DNA of 64,000 nucleotides from Parus major. Taxonomy: Eukaryota > Chordata > Aves > Passeriformes > Paridae. Location of the stretch: positions 1,102,159 to 1,166,158 of the forward strand of contig NC_031779.1 of assembly GCF_001522545.3 (NCBI RefSeq), read 5' to 3'. Positions 36,146 to 48,160 of this stretch are shown piece after piece. Under the pieces are notes generated by a model, which saw nothing but the letters and a program-made list of their open reading frames with translations, made no database searches and was not told the origin of the DNA. Numbering within the stretch: the first letter of the stretch is position 1; every line of letters begins with the position of its first letter. Both the position numbers and the translations under genes were made by a program.

Positions 36146-39100
36146 AACTCTCCCTTGGCCTGACCCCATCCTGCTGGGGAGGAGCAGCAGTGCCCATGGC
36201 CATGGCTCTGTGGGCTTTTGGCTCAGGTGTTGCTTTAAAAGCAGCCACGTATGAAAGGTAGGTTTCTTTGCCTATGGATATTCCTTAGAGAGGGTTTGTG
36301 GGGCTAATCAGAGACTGATTGATCCATGGCAGGGTATAACCTCAATCTTTGGGGGATAGAAGCACTTTGTAGTCTGGCAGGGCCCTCTCAATCCTCTTCC
36401 TTGGACATCCCAGCCACGTCTCTTGCTGTGAGTGCCAGCTGCTGGGATGCTGAGCAGGTGCTGTGTGACAGAGGCTGGAGCTGCTGGAGACCAGGATGGT
36501 GGCACACTGTGATGTTTGGGAAGAGAGCTTGACATGACTTCAATGAGAATTTTTTCACTAGATTTTTGCTAACTAAGTAAAAACTTAGATTTTCACCCAT
36601 GGAAGAAGACCAGCTCCCAAATAGCTATCTTTCAGATGAGATACCCATCCTAGAGACCAGCTCTTCCACTGGCCTGGCATCCCCAGCCCCCCCATCCCTG
36701 GGGATGGGAGAAATGAAGCTGAGGACTGCCCCTGAAGGAGCAGCAAAGGTGTGTTTGCCTGCAGAGCAGGAGAGGGGAATGGGGCAGGAGAGCAGGTCTG
36801 GGCGTGCACAAGGGGAGGAGGTGACACTGCCTGTGGTAATTGGACCATTAAATCTCACAAAGGCACCGACACTTACACAGTGTGGCTCAGGGAAATAGCA
36901 ATCGTAGCTCTCTGCAACATTTTCCTGCTTATCCCGTGCTTAATCCCATTGTTCAGCCTCCAGGTTAAATTGTCTTTAACCCACAGTGCACAGGCCAGGT
37001 ATGTTTGCAGAGATGTGCAAGCAGGACCAATGGATAATTTTTGGCTCAGAAATACATTTGTAAATGTCTCTCAAATGTCTGCTCCTGTTCCCTCTGCCTC
37101 CTTTTTGCCATCCCTTCCACATCCAGAAATTTCCACATTGGAGGGAGCCATCCCAGTCCTCTGGTCAATCCCCCTTTATTCTTCTGTGCTTGTCCTAAGT
37201 CCAAAGAATGCCAGAACTGCCTGATACAGTCACAAAACTGGCTTAAAATCCTTCTAGTTTGCAGAACTGCTTTAACTGTCTTTATTTACTGTAGGTCTGG
37301 GGAGGAGGGGTTTAATCCTTTAGCTGCATTCTCAGACTCTTCAGCTGTGGGAGCCCAGAATGCCATTTTTGCAGTAACAAAAGTGGAATTTTGCATGCAG
37401 ACACAGGGCCCCAGGAGCTGGGGACTGAAGAACACTCTGTTTCTGAAGGCTTTGTAGTAAACTTGTGGCTCTGGGTGTTTTGGAGCTCCCAAAGCTGATC
37501 CTGGATAATATCTTTATAGGTTCTTAATTCACCAGCTCTAATCCATGGAGCACATCAGACCCACCCCCTGCCCCAGATTGTTGTTTGGATGGTAAAGTGC
37601 AGGCTGGAGGTTTGACCAAGGCTGCTCAGATCCCTGAATTGGGTTTGTGGTGCTGGGTGTCCCTGGGCAGGGACAAAGCCCTGCTCCTGTGTTTGGTCAC
37701 TGATCCTGTTCAGTTCTGGAGTGTTCAGGGGGTGACTGTGCTCATAGCTGGGATGCTGGCACGAGTCTTGGGGCTAAGGCACTCAAGGTCTGAGATTAAA
37801 ACTAAAAGCTAAGAGAATTTTACTTGAGTTTTACAGCAGAAAACCCTTTCTCAGTCCTGTGTCTGGCCAGGCAGGGGATTGCATAATGCTGCAGATGTTC
37901 CAGCTGTGCTGCTGAAGTGCCGGGTCTTGCTTCTGTCTTGGTTTACTCTGGGCTTTGGTAGAAAGATGATTTACAGGTTATCTGGCACAGTCACATAGGT
38001 GACAGCAGGACAGGAGCATGACCCTCTGCCCCGCAGGAAAGGGTTGGAGTGGGGCAGAAAGAGACCCCAGACTGTGGGACACAGAGCTGTGGCACATCGG
38101 GCTCAGCTGGGCAGGAGGTGTGCCTGGAGCTCCTTGGGGAATGTGACCTGGGAAGTTTGTGACTCCCAGTAATTCATCCCCTTCCTGGGGCTGTCTGAGC
38201 TCCATTAAGACTATCCAGAGATGTCTGGGTATATTTATTTTCCTCTTTTTTCCCTTTGATGCCTCCTTCCTTACTGTGGGAGGCTCCTGCAGCTCGGGGT
38301 TGCCCTTCTCTGTCTGGGCTGGCCAGGGCTCCCTTGGTGAGCAGGTATTAATGGCAGGGGAGGGCAGGACCTGTGATAACTCAGCCTGGCAGCCCCAGCA
38401 CCACCGAGCTGATGGAATGGTCTTTGGAGACCCAGAGAGCTTCAGTCAGCACTTCTGCCTGAAAAGAGTTGTTGTGAAAGGGTGAAGGAAAGTCACCCCA
38501 GATCCCAGGATACAGAGTTCTTCCTTTGGGAGGGTGTGACTGGATTGCTACCAGCAGTGCGGTTTCATTTTAAAATTCATTTTGAACAGAGAATTAAAGA
38601 AGAGAATGCATTTTCCCTCTGCCAAGGATTTATACACACCCAGGTCCTCCCACCCCTTCTCTGAGCCCTAGGCAGAGTTTTAGGGCTGGTTGTGGCTCAG
38701 CTTCCTGCAGCTTGAGCAGGGAGTTGGGCTCTGGCTTCCCCAAATTCAGACGTGGGACTCTGTGGCCAAAGCACAGTCTGGAGCACATTCTGTGGTGGCC
38801 CAGTGTGACTGCAGAAACCTCCTCCTCTGTTCTTCCAGTGGTGCTGATGTCACTGTGCCATCCTATTCCCTGCAGATGGTTTTTGTCACCCTCCATTAAG
38901 CCAAGACAGCCTGTTAGCACAGCACACGTCCCAGGACCCAGAATTGTGAACCAGATCAGCTGGTCCTGCTGCAACACCCGGTGGGCTGTTGCAAAATGCT
39001 TATTTCATCATGTCCTATCAGCCTGGAATTATTCCAGGACACCATAGGGGTAGGAAGCACCTTTCGTTTGTGAGCAGGGTTGTCACTTATCCCTGTTGCT

Positions 39101-40275
39101 TGTATTTTCATATCCCCTACACAGTGATGAGCCAGCTCAGTGCCCAGGAGGGTCACCCCAGCACTGTCCCTACAAGCTTGGGACACCTTGTCACCCCTGT
39201 GCATGTGGAGGTGACTTCTGATGTCCACTGTCCACTCTAGGGTGTTCCAGGGATGCCAGCTCCCTGTGGCACTGCCTTGCAGCCCCAGTGCTTGGTCCCA
39301 GCTGGGAGGGGGTGGTGTGGGGCTGGCAGGGTGGGAGCCAGGACTGGCAGCTGGCTGAGCAAGGGAGCCACTGCAGGCATCACACTGGCCTTGGCCTCAG
39401 TCAAATATTTTCTGTCACTGATCCTTATGAGTTCTGTGGCATCCCCAAATGAGGCACAGGGGATTACAGAGCAGCCAGCTTTCCTTCAAAGCTTGACCTT
39501 GGCATCAGGCTGGTAGCAGCATAGCAAGGGAGAGAGATGAGTTAGCTGGCAGCCTGCCTGTGTGTGCCAAGGGGTCTTTAAAGCCTCAAAGGATGCATTA
39601 GTTTGATGTCAGAGGCTTCGTTTGCGGCATTCCCTGGCATAATCCTCCTCCCTCTGCGTGTGTGTGTACATGGATTTCCTGCCTGCATCCCTGATGCTCC
39701 TCCATGCTGTGTCCGAAGAGCTCGGCTAGGCAGCATGGACAGCTCCAGTGAGACAGATGGAGATGGATCCAGGCCTCTGTGGGGACAGCTGCAGCCCTGA
39801 CAGTCCCCTCTGGTCATGCACCTGTTAGGAGCTATACTTAGCATGGGAAAACTTTCCAGAAAAGAGAAAGCAGGGCAGAAGTGGGGAGGCTGAAAGGCTG
39901 GGGATTTGGGCTCATTCTCCTCAGCAGGTCCCAAAGCTCCAAAACTGCCTCTCAGTAACAGCATCCAAAAATGCCAATCAGGTGAGAGCATCCGAGGCCT
40001 GCTGGCACTGTCTGGGGACGGCCTGAGTGAGTGACGGCTTCAGAACTCCTGTGTGGGCTGCCAGCGAGCGCCAGTGGTCCTGAGCACTTGGAGCTGCCAT
40101 CTGGAGCTGCGGGGGATCCTGGAGCAGCCACACGCCAGGGCTCCAGGTGCACAGCCCTGTGTCCATCACAGCTCACCCAGGGCTGCTGCAGCTCCTCTCC
40201 CCGCTCCTGGCTGCCTGTGCTCCAGCCTGGCTTCCACACTCAGCCCTGAGCACTGCCAGCTGCCCATGGAGCTCA
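36146..40275. other. Intergenic, no gene recognised
   Basis: Unique sequence, ordinary composition, only short chance frames. No mobile element recognised. Confidence 0.55.
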
Positions 40276-41093
40276 GGATGGATGGACAGATGGANNNNNN
40301 NNNNNNNNNNNNNNNNNNNNNNNNNNNNNNNNNNNNNNNNNNNNNNNNNNNNNNNNNNNNNNNNNNNNNNNNNNNNNNNNNNNNNNNNNNNNNNNNNNNN
40401 NNNNNNNNNNNNNNNNNNNNNNNNNNNNNNNNNNNNNNNNNNNNNNNNNNNNNNNNNNNNNNNNNNNNNNNNNNNNNNNNNNNNNNNNNNNNNNNNNNNN
40501 NNNNNNNNNNNNNNNNNNNNNNNNNNNNNNNNNNNNNNNNNNNNNNNNNNNNNNNNNNNNNNNNNNNNNNNNNNNNNNNNNNNNNNNNNNNNNNNNNNNN
40601 NNNNNNNNNNNNNNNNNNNNNNNNNNNNNNNNNNNNNNNNNNNNNNNNNNNNNNNNNNNNNNNNNNNNNNNNNNNNNNNNNNNNNNNNNNNNNNNNNNNN
40701 NNNNNNNNNNNNNNNNNNNNNNNNNNNNNNNNNNNNNNNNNNNNNNNNNNNNNNNNNNNNNNNNNNNNNNNNNNNNNNNNNNNNNNNNNNNNNNNNNNNN
40801 NNNNNNNNNNNNNNNNNNNNNNNNNNNNNNNNNNNNNNNNNNNNNNNNNNNNNNNNNNNNNNNNNNNNNNNNNNNNNNNNNNNNNNNNNNNNNNNNNNNN
40901 NNNNNNNNNNNNNNNNNNNNNNNNNNNNNNNNNNNNNNNNNNNNNNNNNNNNNNNNNNNNNNNNNNNNNNNNNNNNNNNNNNNNNNNNNNNNNNNNNNNN
41001 NNNNNNNNNNNNNNNNNNNNNNNNNNNNNNNNNNNNNNNNNNNNNNNNNNNNNNNNNNNNNNNNNNNNNNNNNNAGATGGATGGATGGATGGT
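40276..41093. repeat. TGGA tetranucleotide repeat containing a 780-base assembly gap
   Basis: Sequence runs of N fill 40295-41074. The left edge (GGATGGATGGACAGATGGA) and the right edge (AGATGGATGGATGGATGG) are both TGGA/GATG repeats in the same phase class, so the gap most likely hides an expanded tetranucleotide tract. The true length is unknown; 780 may be an estimate. Frames crossing it are artefacts. Confidence 0.85.
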
Positions 41094-41339
41094 TGAGGGA
41101 ACCTCCTGTTGGTGCTGGGCAGGGCTCTCTGTGAGGAGACAGGAGTCTCCTCTGATAAATGAAGAGCCCTAAGTTAGGTGCTCACATACTCATGGCAAAT
41201 TAATGTGCCTTTTTCCCCTTCTTGCAGCCAGGGGCTCCTTGGGAGCCTGGCACGGAGGCAGCAGGTCCAGGTGGGTTTTAAGGCGACATTTTCTTTGTGT
41301 TCTTTTCCTTTTGTAAATGCTGAGCTGCATTTTCAGTAC

Positions 41340-41685
41340 CCAAGTATGGGGAATAAAACTGAGAGTACAATAGAACTGATAAAGGAGCCTGATATCTCAG
41401 GCCTGATGGAGCAGAGGAGAGGGGGGACACAGATAAGTGCTTCTGGGCAGTAAGTGACCAAGAAATGTGTTGTGAAACTTTGTGATAAGATGTTACCAGG
41501 TGGAGCATGTCATGAAGAATGCATACCCAGTGGGAAATTGTTACCAAAAATAGAGCCCTATATAAGTGCCATACAAGTAAACCCCTATATAAACACCTTG
41601 TATACTCAATAAAATTGTCTTCTGATCTTGAGCTGGATGTTCCCGTCTCTCAGTCACTGATACCCAAGTGTCCTGTTGGCACAGC
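41340..41685 (+). mobile_element. LTR-like element with duplicated TATA box, probably solo LTR
   Basis: Two TATA boxes (TATATAAG at 41559-41566 and TATATAAA at 41586-41593) are followed by AATAAA at 41608-41613 and a T-rich, GTCTTCTGATCTTGAGC segment. TATA to poly(A) signal in under 60 bp, with no gene around, is the layout of an avian LTR with a short R region. Both edges are uncertain: a TG start could be at 41471 or 41481, and the 3' end may be near GTTGGCACA at about 41676-41684. I found no target-site duplication and no internal viral genes. Confidence 0.5.
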
Positions 41686-43129
41686 AGGTACCCAGTGGCC
41701 ATCTCTGCTGTGTCATGACTGCAGCCTCTCTGTCCCACCCTCATCTTCATCTCTGGAGAGAGACTTCCCTTTCCTGGAGCTCCAGCTGGTGAGGAGTGAA
41801 ACCCTATCCATGCTTGGTGACTGTGGGAAGCTTTGGATGGAAGAGAATCCGGCATGCTCGGATGCCTCCGGAGTGGCGGGTGCTGCTGACAGGTGGCATC
41901 TCCTCCCTGGAAGGACAATGTCCCTCTCCAGCTGCTCCCTGCTCTGCCTGATCCATGGCCTGCCCAATACCTGCTCCCCACTTAGCATTCCAGGAGTTTA
42001 TGGCCACCTCAGCTGGTGCTTAGTGAGGGGATTTGCTGTACTCAGATGAAAAATGCAGCAGGCACTTTAAACTGCCCTGCGGCTAAACTGAGCTGAGTTT
42101 TCCAATCCCTGCAGCTCTCAGCTCTGCTCCTCTGCCCTCTTAGCAAGAGGCAAGGAAACTGTTAGGTTGCACTTAGGAGCCACCTAAACATCTACTGAAT
42201 GTCTTCCCTGAGTGATGCTCTTGGTCAGTGCTTCCCTGGCCTCAGGAGCAAGGTCTGGGTGTGAAACCAGGAAAGGAAGAGAGAGTACAGCTTATCATGC
42301 CAGCAGTGTCTCCAGGTGATAGGATAAATCCATGGTATTCCCAACTGCCTCATCAAGATCTTTGTGGCACTGGAACAATTTGTATTTGCATGCCTGTGCA
42401 GAAATGTGAATAGGAACATCTTACAATTTCCAGGTGCTTGAGCCCTGATGGTAGCAGTGCCAGCTCTGGTGCCCCAGGATTGGTTTCTGTGCCATCAGAG
42501 GTGAGGAAATGCTCATCTCTTTCCAGTGACCACTTACAGCTTTTTCCTTTTAAGACTGAGAAAATCCTTGGCACGTTTCCTAGTGTTTCTGTGCAGTGTG
42601 AGGAAGTGATCATAGAGAGAATCATACCTATTTCTGCTTGGGAGTGGGAGAAACAGGAGGTCATTCCTCATCTCAGGCCTGGGCTTGGATTGAATGAACC
42701 TGGTAATCTGGGATAACTGAATAACCTGTAGAGTACTTGCCAGGTGCTTAACCCCTCTTCGTATGCCAGGAAGGCTTTCTTGGAACTGGAGACACTGACC
42801 AACATAAATTGCTTCTGTCAATGTGCTTTATTGGACTACATCAAAGCAGAATCGATAGAGAGTTAAAAAAAAACCCTAACAAAATGGGCTTTCTAAGGCA
42901 GAGCGTGTCATAAACAGACAGGAGTGCTGTGCAGGTCAGGTTTCACCTGGCAGCCAGGGAAACAGGGGGGTTCTGGCTCTGTCAGGGGTGATTCACTGCC
43001 CTGGAATATTTCAGGCGAGGGGAAGCATCCAGGAGTTGTTAACACACAACTGCTGCAAGGAGAGGGGCTCTGGGTGGGTCGGGTTTGTGCCTCCAACTTT
43101 GCTGTCACAGATTTCTACTGATACCATCT

Positions 43130-43560
43130 CTATCAGTATAAGTTATCTGTTTCCATTTAACCTGGATGAAAGCTCGAGTGTGAATATTGCATTCTAAGGT
43201 TGCTGGAACTTGTTAATAATTTAGAATAATCAAGTCAAATTAATTCACTCTTAAAATCGAGCTTATTTGCATTGGCTGGTCTGGTTTTTTGTGACAGATC
43301 TCTCTGCAGGCATATGTTTGGTTAGCTTTTTTGTGTGTGCTCGTGAGTATTTGCGTGCATACGTAATTTCCTTCTCCATCTCACAACCAACAGAGGCTGA
43401 GCTGGATTTAAATGTTGTGCAGGAATAATGTGAAGAAGGTCCACCCCAAAGTGGAGCTGAATAGCTGAGGTATAAATCCACAGGGAAAAATGGGGTTTGT
43501 AATGGAAATGCTGCCTCGTTTTAAATTATAGCCGGGCATCTGTGAGGCTGAAATTCCTGC
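43130..43560. promoter_or_regulatory. Candidate regulatory block with octamer and TAAT motifs
   Basis: Contains TTAATAATTTAGAATAATC near 43213, AAATTAATTC near 43237, and a POU octamer ATTTGCAT at about 43265-43272 followed directly by TGGCTGG. The 5' half is AT-rich and unique, and a CpG-richer stretch follows at 43650-43720. The layout resembles a neural or developmental enhancer, without alignment support. Confidence 0.35.
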
Positions 43561-43980
43561 TGCAGCATCCAGACGGTGCCTCAAGCTGGCTGCACGTTCC
43601 CAGAAATGAAGAACCCCCCCAGCCTACCTGCAGCCTGACCTTTGTGCTGACACTGCCGTGCAGCTTTTGTGCTGCGCAGGGCGGCTGCGAGCGCGCGGTG
43701 ACAGATTGCTGCTGACAGGGAGAGGCTCCTCCAGCTGCATTTCTCTGCAGCCCCTGCCGTATATCCAGGGGCTTGTTAGAGGAACAACAGCACCAGCCAA
43801 TAACCAGTTGGTCTAAGCCCCTGGGACACACCGTATGGCCCACACTCTGCTTCCTAAGCTGTGAGTGTGGAGTAAATTCAGCTGCCGTAGCGCTTGCAGC
43901 CCCCGTGTTACACAGCGAAGGAACACACGCGGGCGTGCGTCTGTCTGTGGCAGAGCCTGTACCTATAAATAACAGTGTTT

Positions 43981-43993
43981 GTGTGTGTGTGTG
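43981..43993. repeat. (GT)n microsatellite, short
   Basis: About six GT units. Confidence 0.85.
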
Positions 43994-44389
43994 CATATTT
44001 ATGTGTCTGTGTATTTATTGGGGGTGAGGCTGGTTGTAGCTCAGCCCAGAAAATGGAAATCCTTTTGTGCAAATCTGCTTCCACGGAGGCAAGGAGAGCC
44101 AGGAGAGCAGGGGTGATGAATTAGCCCTGAACCGCGATGACAGTCCTTTTTTTTAAGGCAAAACAATTTCAGGGAAAGGGTCTCCAAAAAAAGGTCCAGT
44201 TTCAGGAGGTAGCACAATTGAATTTCTGGTTCCTGGCTGCCTGCCTGGAGGGCCTCTTGTCACTTCTACTTTCTTCCAACAAGGCAGAAGGCGGAATTGA
44301 CAGCAGCCTTCCCGCCAGGCTGTTAGGGAAACAGGGAAGCCAGATGCTTTGCCTCCCTGCTCCCTCCCCTTCTGCGGCCTGAGAGCCAG

Positions 44390-44410
44390 AGAGTTAAGTT
44401 GCTTAACTCT
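44390..44410. repeat. 9-bp perfect palindrome with 3-nt spacer
   Basis: AGAGTTAAG at 44390-44398 and its exact reverse complement CTTAACTCT at 44402-44410 flank TTG. The GTTAAG/CTTAAC half-sites are loosely like a dimeric homeodomain (HNF1-type) site, but the spacing does not fit the consensus well. Confidence 0.6.
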
Positions 44411-44508
44411 TCCATTCTCCCTCTGTTCCTGCTCTGACCCAGTGGGGATCCTGAGGAACAAAATGCCTGGGGAGTGGGCACAAAGGGTCCTCATTCCCAA
44501 GGGTGGGG

Positions 44509-44527
44509 GTGTGTGTGTGTGTGTGTC
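44509..44527. repeat. (GT)n microsatellite
   Basis: About nine GT units, preceded by a G-rich run. Confidence 0.9.
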
Positions 44528-45235
44528 ACAGTAAACTATCTTTATCCTTTGTATAGAACTGGAAAACTAGATTTTTATACAGAAAGATTCTGCAGAGAGG
44601 CACGTGGTGGGAATGGGCTGATACAGGAGCTTCTCCCCCAGTAAACCCAGGGCAAATAATAAGATTTCAGAGCTTCCAGCCCAAACCCACCTCTAAACTC
44701 TCCCTCAGCCCCTGTTATATATATCACTGCATGTAGGTGAGAGCTAGAATATTCCTGTAATTTCTCCAGCAAGGACAGTATGCTCAGCCCTCTTTTCTTT
44801 GTGTAGAATTATAATCTTTAGATGTTAAGGGATGTGCAAGGTTTTGGTTGCCATTGAATTAACGTTTCTATATGCATCATTTCACTAGATAATTTGCTGA
44901 CTCTAAATTTTTTGTGCAGTCAAATTGCCTGGCTGTTTTAACATTTGTCCAACACCACTTTTAAGTGGTAGTTAAATGAAGTGGAGAATGGAGCCCTTGC
45001 TTTAGACTCAGGGCTGGAGCAGGGTGAGGGTCTCCTGTATGGTTTTTTTGAGACAGGACCTGCTCTGTGCATTTCCAGCTCTCACAACCCACAGAGCCCT
45101 TTTGAGTCTGCCCACAGCTGCAAAATGGGGTGACAAAGTGGTAGTGGATGGCCAGGAACTGACACCTCCCCAAGTTCATCTCATTGCCAAAACCTCGGTA
45201 TAGTGGTTAAGGTGACAACCCTTCTCCTTTTCTAC

Positions 45236-45491
45236 TAAGGACAAGAGGAAAAGGCCTCAGGCTCTGCCAGGGGAGCTTCAGGCTGGACATCAGAAGGAAT
45301 TCCTTCATGGAAAGGTTGGTCAGACATTGGAATGGGCTGCCCAGGGACATGGTAGAGCTGCCATCCCTGGAGGTGTCCAAGGAATGCCTGGACATGGCAC
45401 CCTGTGCTCTGGGCTGGTGACAAGGTGGGCATCAGTCATAGGTGGGACTTGATTGTCTTGGAGGGCTTTTCCAACCTCAATGATTCTGTGA
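45236..45491 (+). mobile_element. CR1 LINE 3' fragment, plus strand (first of a tandem pair)
   Basis: Starts near GGACAAGAGGAAAAGGCCTC and runs through GAATTCCTTCATGGAAAGG, GGGCTGCCCAGGGACATGG, CCATCCCTGGAGGTGTCCAA and TTTTCCAACCTCAATGATTC, ending with the octamer. This is a nearly complete CR1 3' UTR of about 250 bp. Confidence 0.93.
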
Positions 45492-45504
45492 AATAGCTCC
45501 AAAT

Positions 45505-45782
45505 GAGACCAAACCAGGGCCTTGAAAGGAAAATTGTACCAGAGGAGGTTTAGAACATGTATTAGGAAAAATTTCTCCACAGAAAGGGTGGTCAGACTTT
45601 GGAACAGGAAAGCGGTGGAGCCACCAGCCCTGGAAGCATTCAAAAAAATATGTGCATATGGCACCTGAGGACATGGTTTAGTGGTGACCGTGGTGGTGGT
45701 GCTGGGTGGAGCGCAGCTGGTGGGCTTGGTGGTCACAGAGGTCTTTCCCAGCCTCAGTGGCTCTGTGGTTCTGTTTCTGAAG
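45505..45782 (+). mobile_element. CR1 LINE 3' fragment, plus strand (second of a tandem pair)
   Basis: Follows the previous CR1 after about 14 bp, in the same orientation. It carries the same landmarks in a more diverged form: GGAAAAATTTCTCCACAG, GGGTGGTCAGACTTTGG, CCCTGGAAGCATTC, GGACATGGTTTAGTGGTG and a degenerate octamer end. It looks older than its neighbour or from another subfamily. Confidence 0.9.
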
Positions 45783-48084
45783 TTCACCTGCACTGACGCT
45801 GCCAGGCTGTGGGCAAATGGCTCTGCACCCTGGGGGCTCTGCTGGGGGCCATCCAGCCACCTCCAAAAGCAGGGAAATGTTAGTGTTTCCACAAAGTGGA
45901 AAGTGTTTCCATAAATCTTAGTGTTTCCTCTTCTCCTGTGTGCCTCTTTATGTCTCTCCATACCCAGGAGCTGGAGCTCTGTGCTTGTACACTCTTCCCT
46001 CGTGCCAGCGGTCCCCGGGTCCCTGTGCCACCTTCCCCAGGCAGGGAGGATGGTGATGGAGCAGGCATTCCTCTGGGTTTGGCATGCTCAGCTCAGGCAG
46101 GAGGGAACACCAGCCTCAGGCAAACCACAAACATTTGTCACCTGCAGCAAGGCAAAAAGTGTTGCCCAGAACAGCCTTTGGAAATATTTTAATTACCCCT
46201 GGCAATCAACGAACTTGAGGTAAAGATCACAAGTGGAGACAAAGTCTAAGGGGAATTTTATGCTTGGAGTCAAATTTCAGCAATGTTTTTGAAGCATTTC
46301 TAATTGAGATGCTTTAAGAGCCATCCCTAAACCTTCATGAGTCCAAACAGTTCTGATGTACGTGGGAAGCAAATCAGTCATGCAGCTCTATCAGAGCACT
46401 GAGAGCTGGAGCAACACAGGGCTTCTGAAAGAGCCAGCCTGACCACCGAGGTCTTTCTGTGCAGCTTTATAGTCAGAAAACTTTTTTTAATGGACTGGAA
46501 ATCAGAAAAGGAAATTTATTTTTTTGTTTCTTCAGGCTTGGAAGACGAGCGTGCATCTGCCCAACAGCTTTCAGAGCGAGCCATCCCTGGCAGCCAAAGC
46601 AGATTCTCCGTGCCTGCTTCCAAGCAGCACGAGATGAAACAACTGGTGGCAGAGTGGGGTGTCTCTACAGTCCTAGCCATGAAGAGAGGTGATTATTCCT
46701 CCCTCCTAATTCCACTTCCCATACGGAAATTATCCTGTGCTAGAGGCGTGCACCTTCCTCTGTTCTGTCAATGCACACTGCTAGGAAGATTTATTTCAGT
46801 AATAATGTCTTAGCAGTGAAACTTAACAAAAATGAGGGGGCAAGTTTATTAATTATATATTTTGCAGTTAATTAAAGATAATATTTAACGGAAGTAATTG
46901 CAGGCGTCTGCATTGATGGCACAATTAATTTCCAGTAATAAACGGGTTGTGTGTCCCTTTGTCGGACTGATCAGAAACAAATCCTGCCTCGTGCTAAACC
47001 CCTCTTATCTCTTTCCATTTGCAGAGGATGAAACATCCTGGAACAGCACAGGGAAGAGGCTGGAGCTGGGCTGCTGTCTCCACAGCTGTAGAACTACGGT
47101 GAAATGGGGATTCTTTGTTTGTGTTTCATTGGCTTCTCTGTGGAAAACAGCGACCATGAGATGAGACAGAGCCTTGGGGTGGGTGCAGGTCCCACCACCA
47201 GTTCCTTCAGCTGCCTCAGCTGGGCCTGGTTCCCTCCAGCCCATCCTGCCTCACAGCCCCAGCTCTGGGAGGCAGGAAAGCTTTGTTCCACAGAGCTCAG
47301 CTCTTTCACCCCTCAAGCTGCTTCTAAGCAGTCTCTTCCATTTGTGCTGAAATGCTGTGTAGGAGCACTTGTCACTCATCTCAGCTTGCATTCAGCATGT
47401 TCCCAGAGTCTGGGCATGGATGTAGATGAGCTGTCCATGTGGGAACTTGCTGGGCTCTCAGAGCACCTGCTCCTTTGGGGTCTGACACAAAGGGTGCCCC
47501 CCGTGTGCCCTGAGGTCTGTGCAGTGGGAAAGTTTACTCTGCACTATCACTGGCAATGTTTCCATTCTCCTAACACCTTTCAAACAGCTTGGTAGGTTCT
47601 ACCTCGTGCAGGTGTCCATCTCCCATTATCTTCCTCCTACCTGAGGTACACACAGAGCCTGTGACACACAGCTGAGTGATTTTTATTCCCTCCACTTGAG
47701 GGAAGTAGCTTACAATGTTTTAAACTGGTCCTCTGTGACTGACTCATGCCACCTATTTCTGAAACACAGCCAGTAAGGTAAGAGAAGATTTAGAAAAGTT
47801 AACGATGTCCAGATCTGTTTAGGACAGGAATGGAGCCCAAAAGTTTAACAAAATACTGTAAAGAGCCAAGCCCAGCATAGCTGCTCAACACAGAGCCATG
47901 CTGTAAAAGTGTGATGTTCCTTCCTGCTGCCTTTTTTATTTGTTATAGAAACTGTTGGTGCAGTTGGTAGGTTCTCCCCAGAGGGCAAAGCTGCTCTAAG
48001 AGCTCTGCACACCTCCAGGCAAGGTCCTTCCTATGGAGGAGGTGATGGGAGCTGGTCAAGGAGGTACTTTTCCAAAGGCATGCC
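45783..48084. other. Intergenic, no gene recognised
   Basis: Unique sequence with only short chance frames. A candidate regulatory block at 46790-46990 is listed separately. Confidence 0.55.
46790..46990. promoter_or_regulatory. Candidate enhancer-like block, TAAT-rich
   Basis: Carries TTATTAATTATATA near 46847, CAGTTAATTAAAGATAATA near 46865, AAGTAATTGCAGG near 46892 and CACAATTAATTTCC near 46920. It has no repeat signature and sits between GC-richer flanks. It resembles the 16.92-17.48 kb block but is shorter. Confidence 0.42.
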
Positions 48085-48160
48085 ACGAGGATCAGGGCCC
48101 AGTCCAGCCTTTTTCATTAATGAGGTGAAAGATGGGGTAAACAACCTGTGAATGACATGG
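48085..48160 (+). mobile_element. Old CR1 internal fragment (reverse-transcriptase part), plus strand
   Basis: The segment GGATCAGGGCCCAGTCCAGC followed by TTCATTAATGAGGTGAAAG and GATGGGGTA matches the CR1 stretch that encodes the end of the reverse-transcriptase domain, as I recall it. It is short, diverged and lacks the 3' UTR. Confidence 0.45.

Larger units (their letters stand above)
41686..45235. other. Intergenic, no gene recognised
   Basis: Unique sequence without recognisable exons. It includes a candidate regulatory block (43130-43560), a modest CpG patch at about 43650-43720, two GT microsatellites and a small palindrome, each listed where it matters. Confidence 0.55.

Noticed and set aside
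40053..41172. Two plus-strand frames of about 340 codons near 40-41 kb
   Set aside because: They are open only because they run through 780 N; the known parts have no recognisable domain.
45196..45225. tRNA-like 5' end (CCTCGGTATAGTGG)
   Set aside because: No matching T-arm or acceptor partner follows at the required distance; it adjoins a CR1.
45320..45961. 213-codon minus-strand frame
   Set aside because: It is the antisense of two CR1 3' ends and has no domain of its own.
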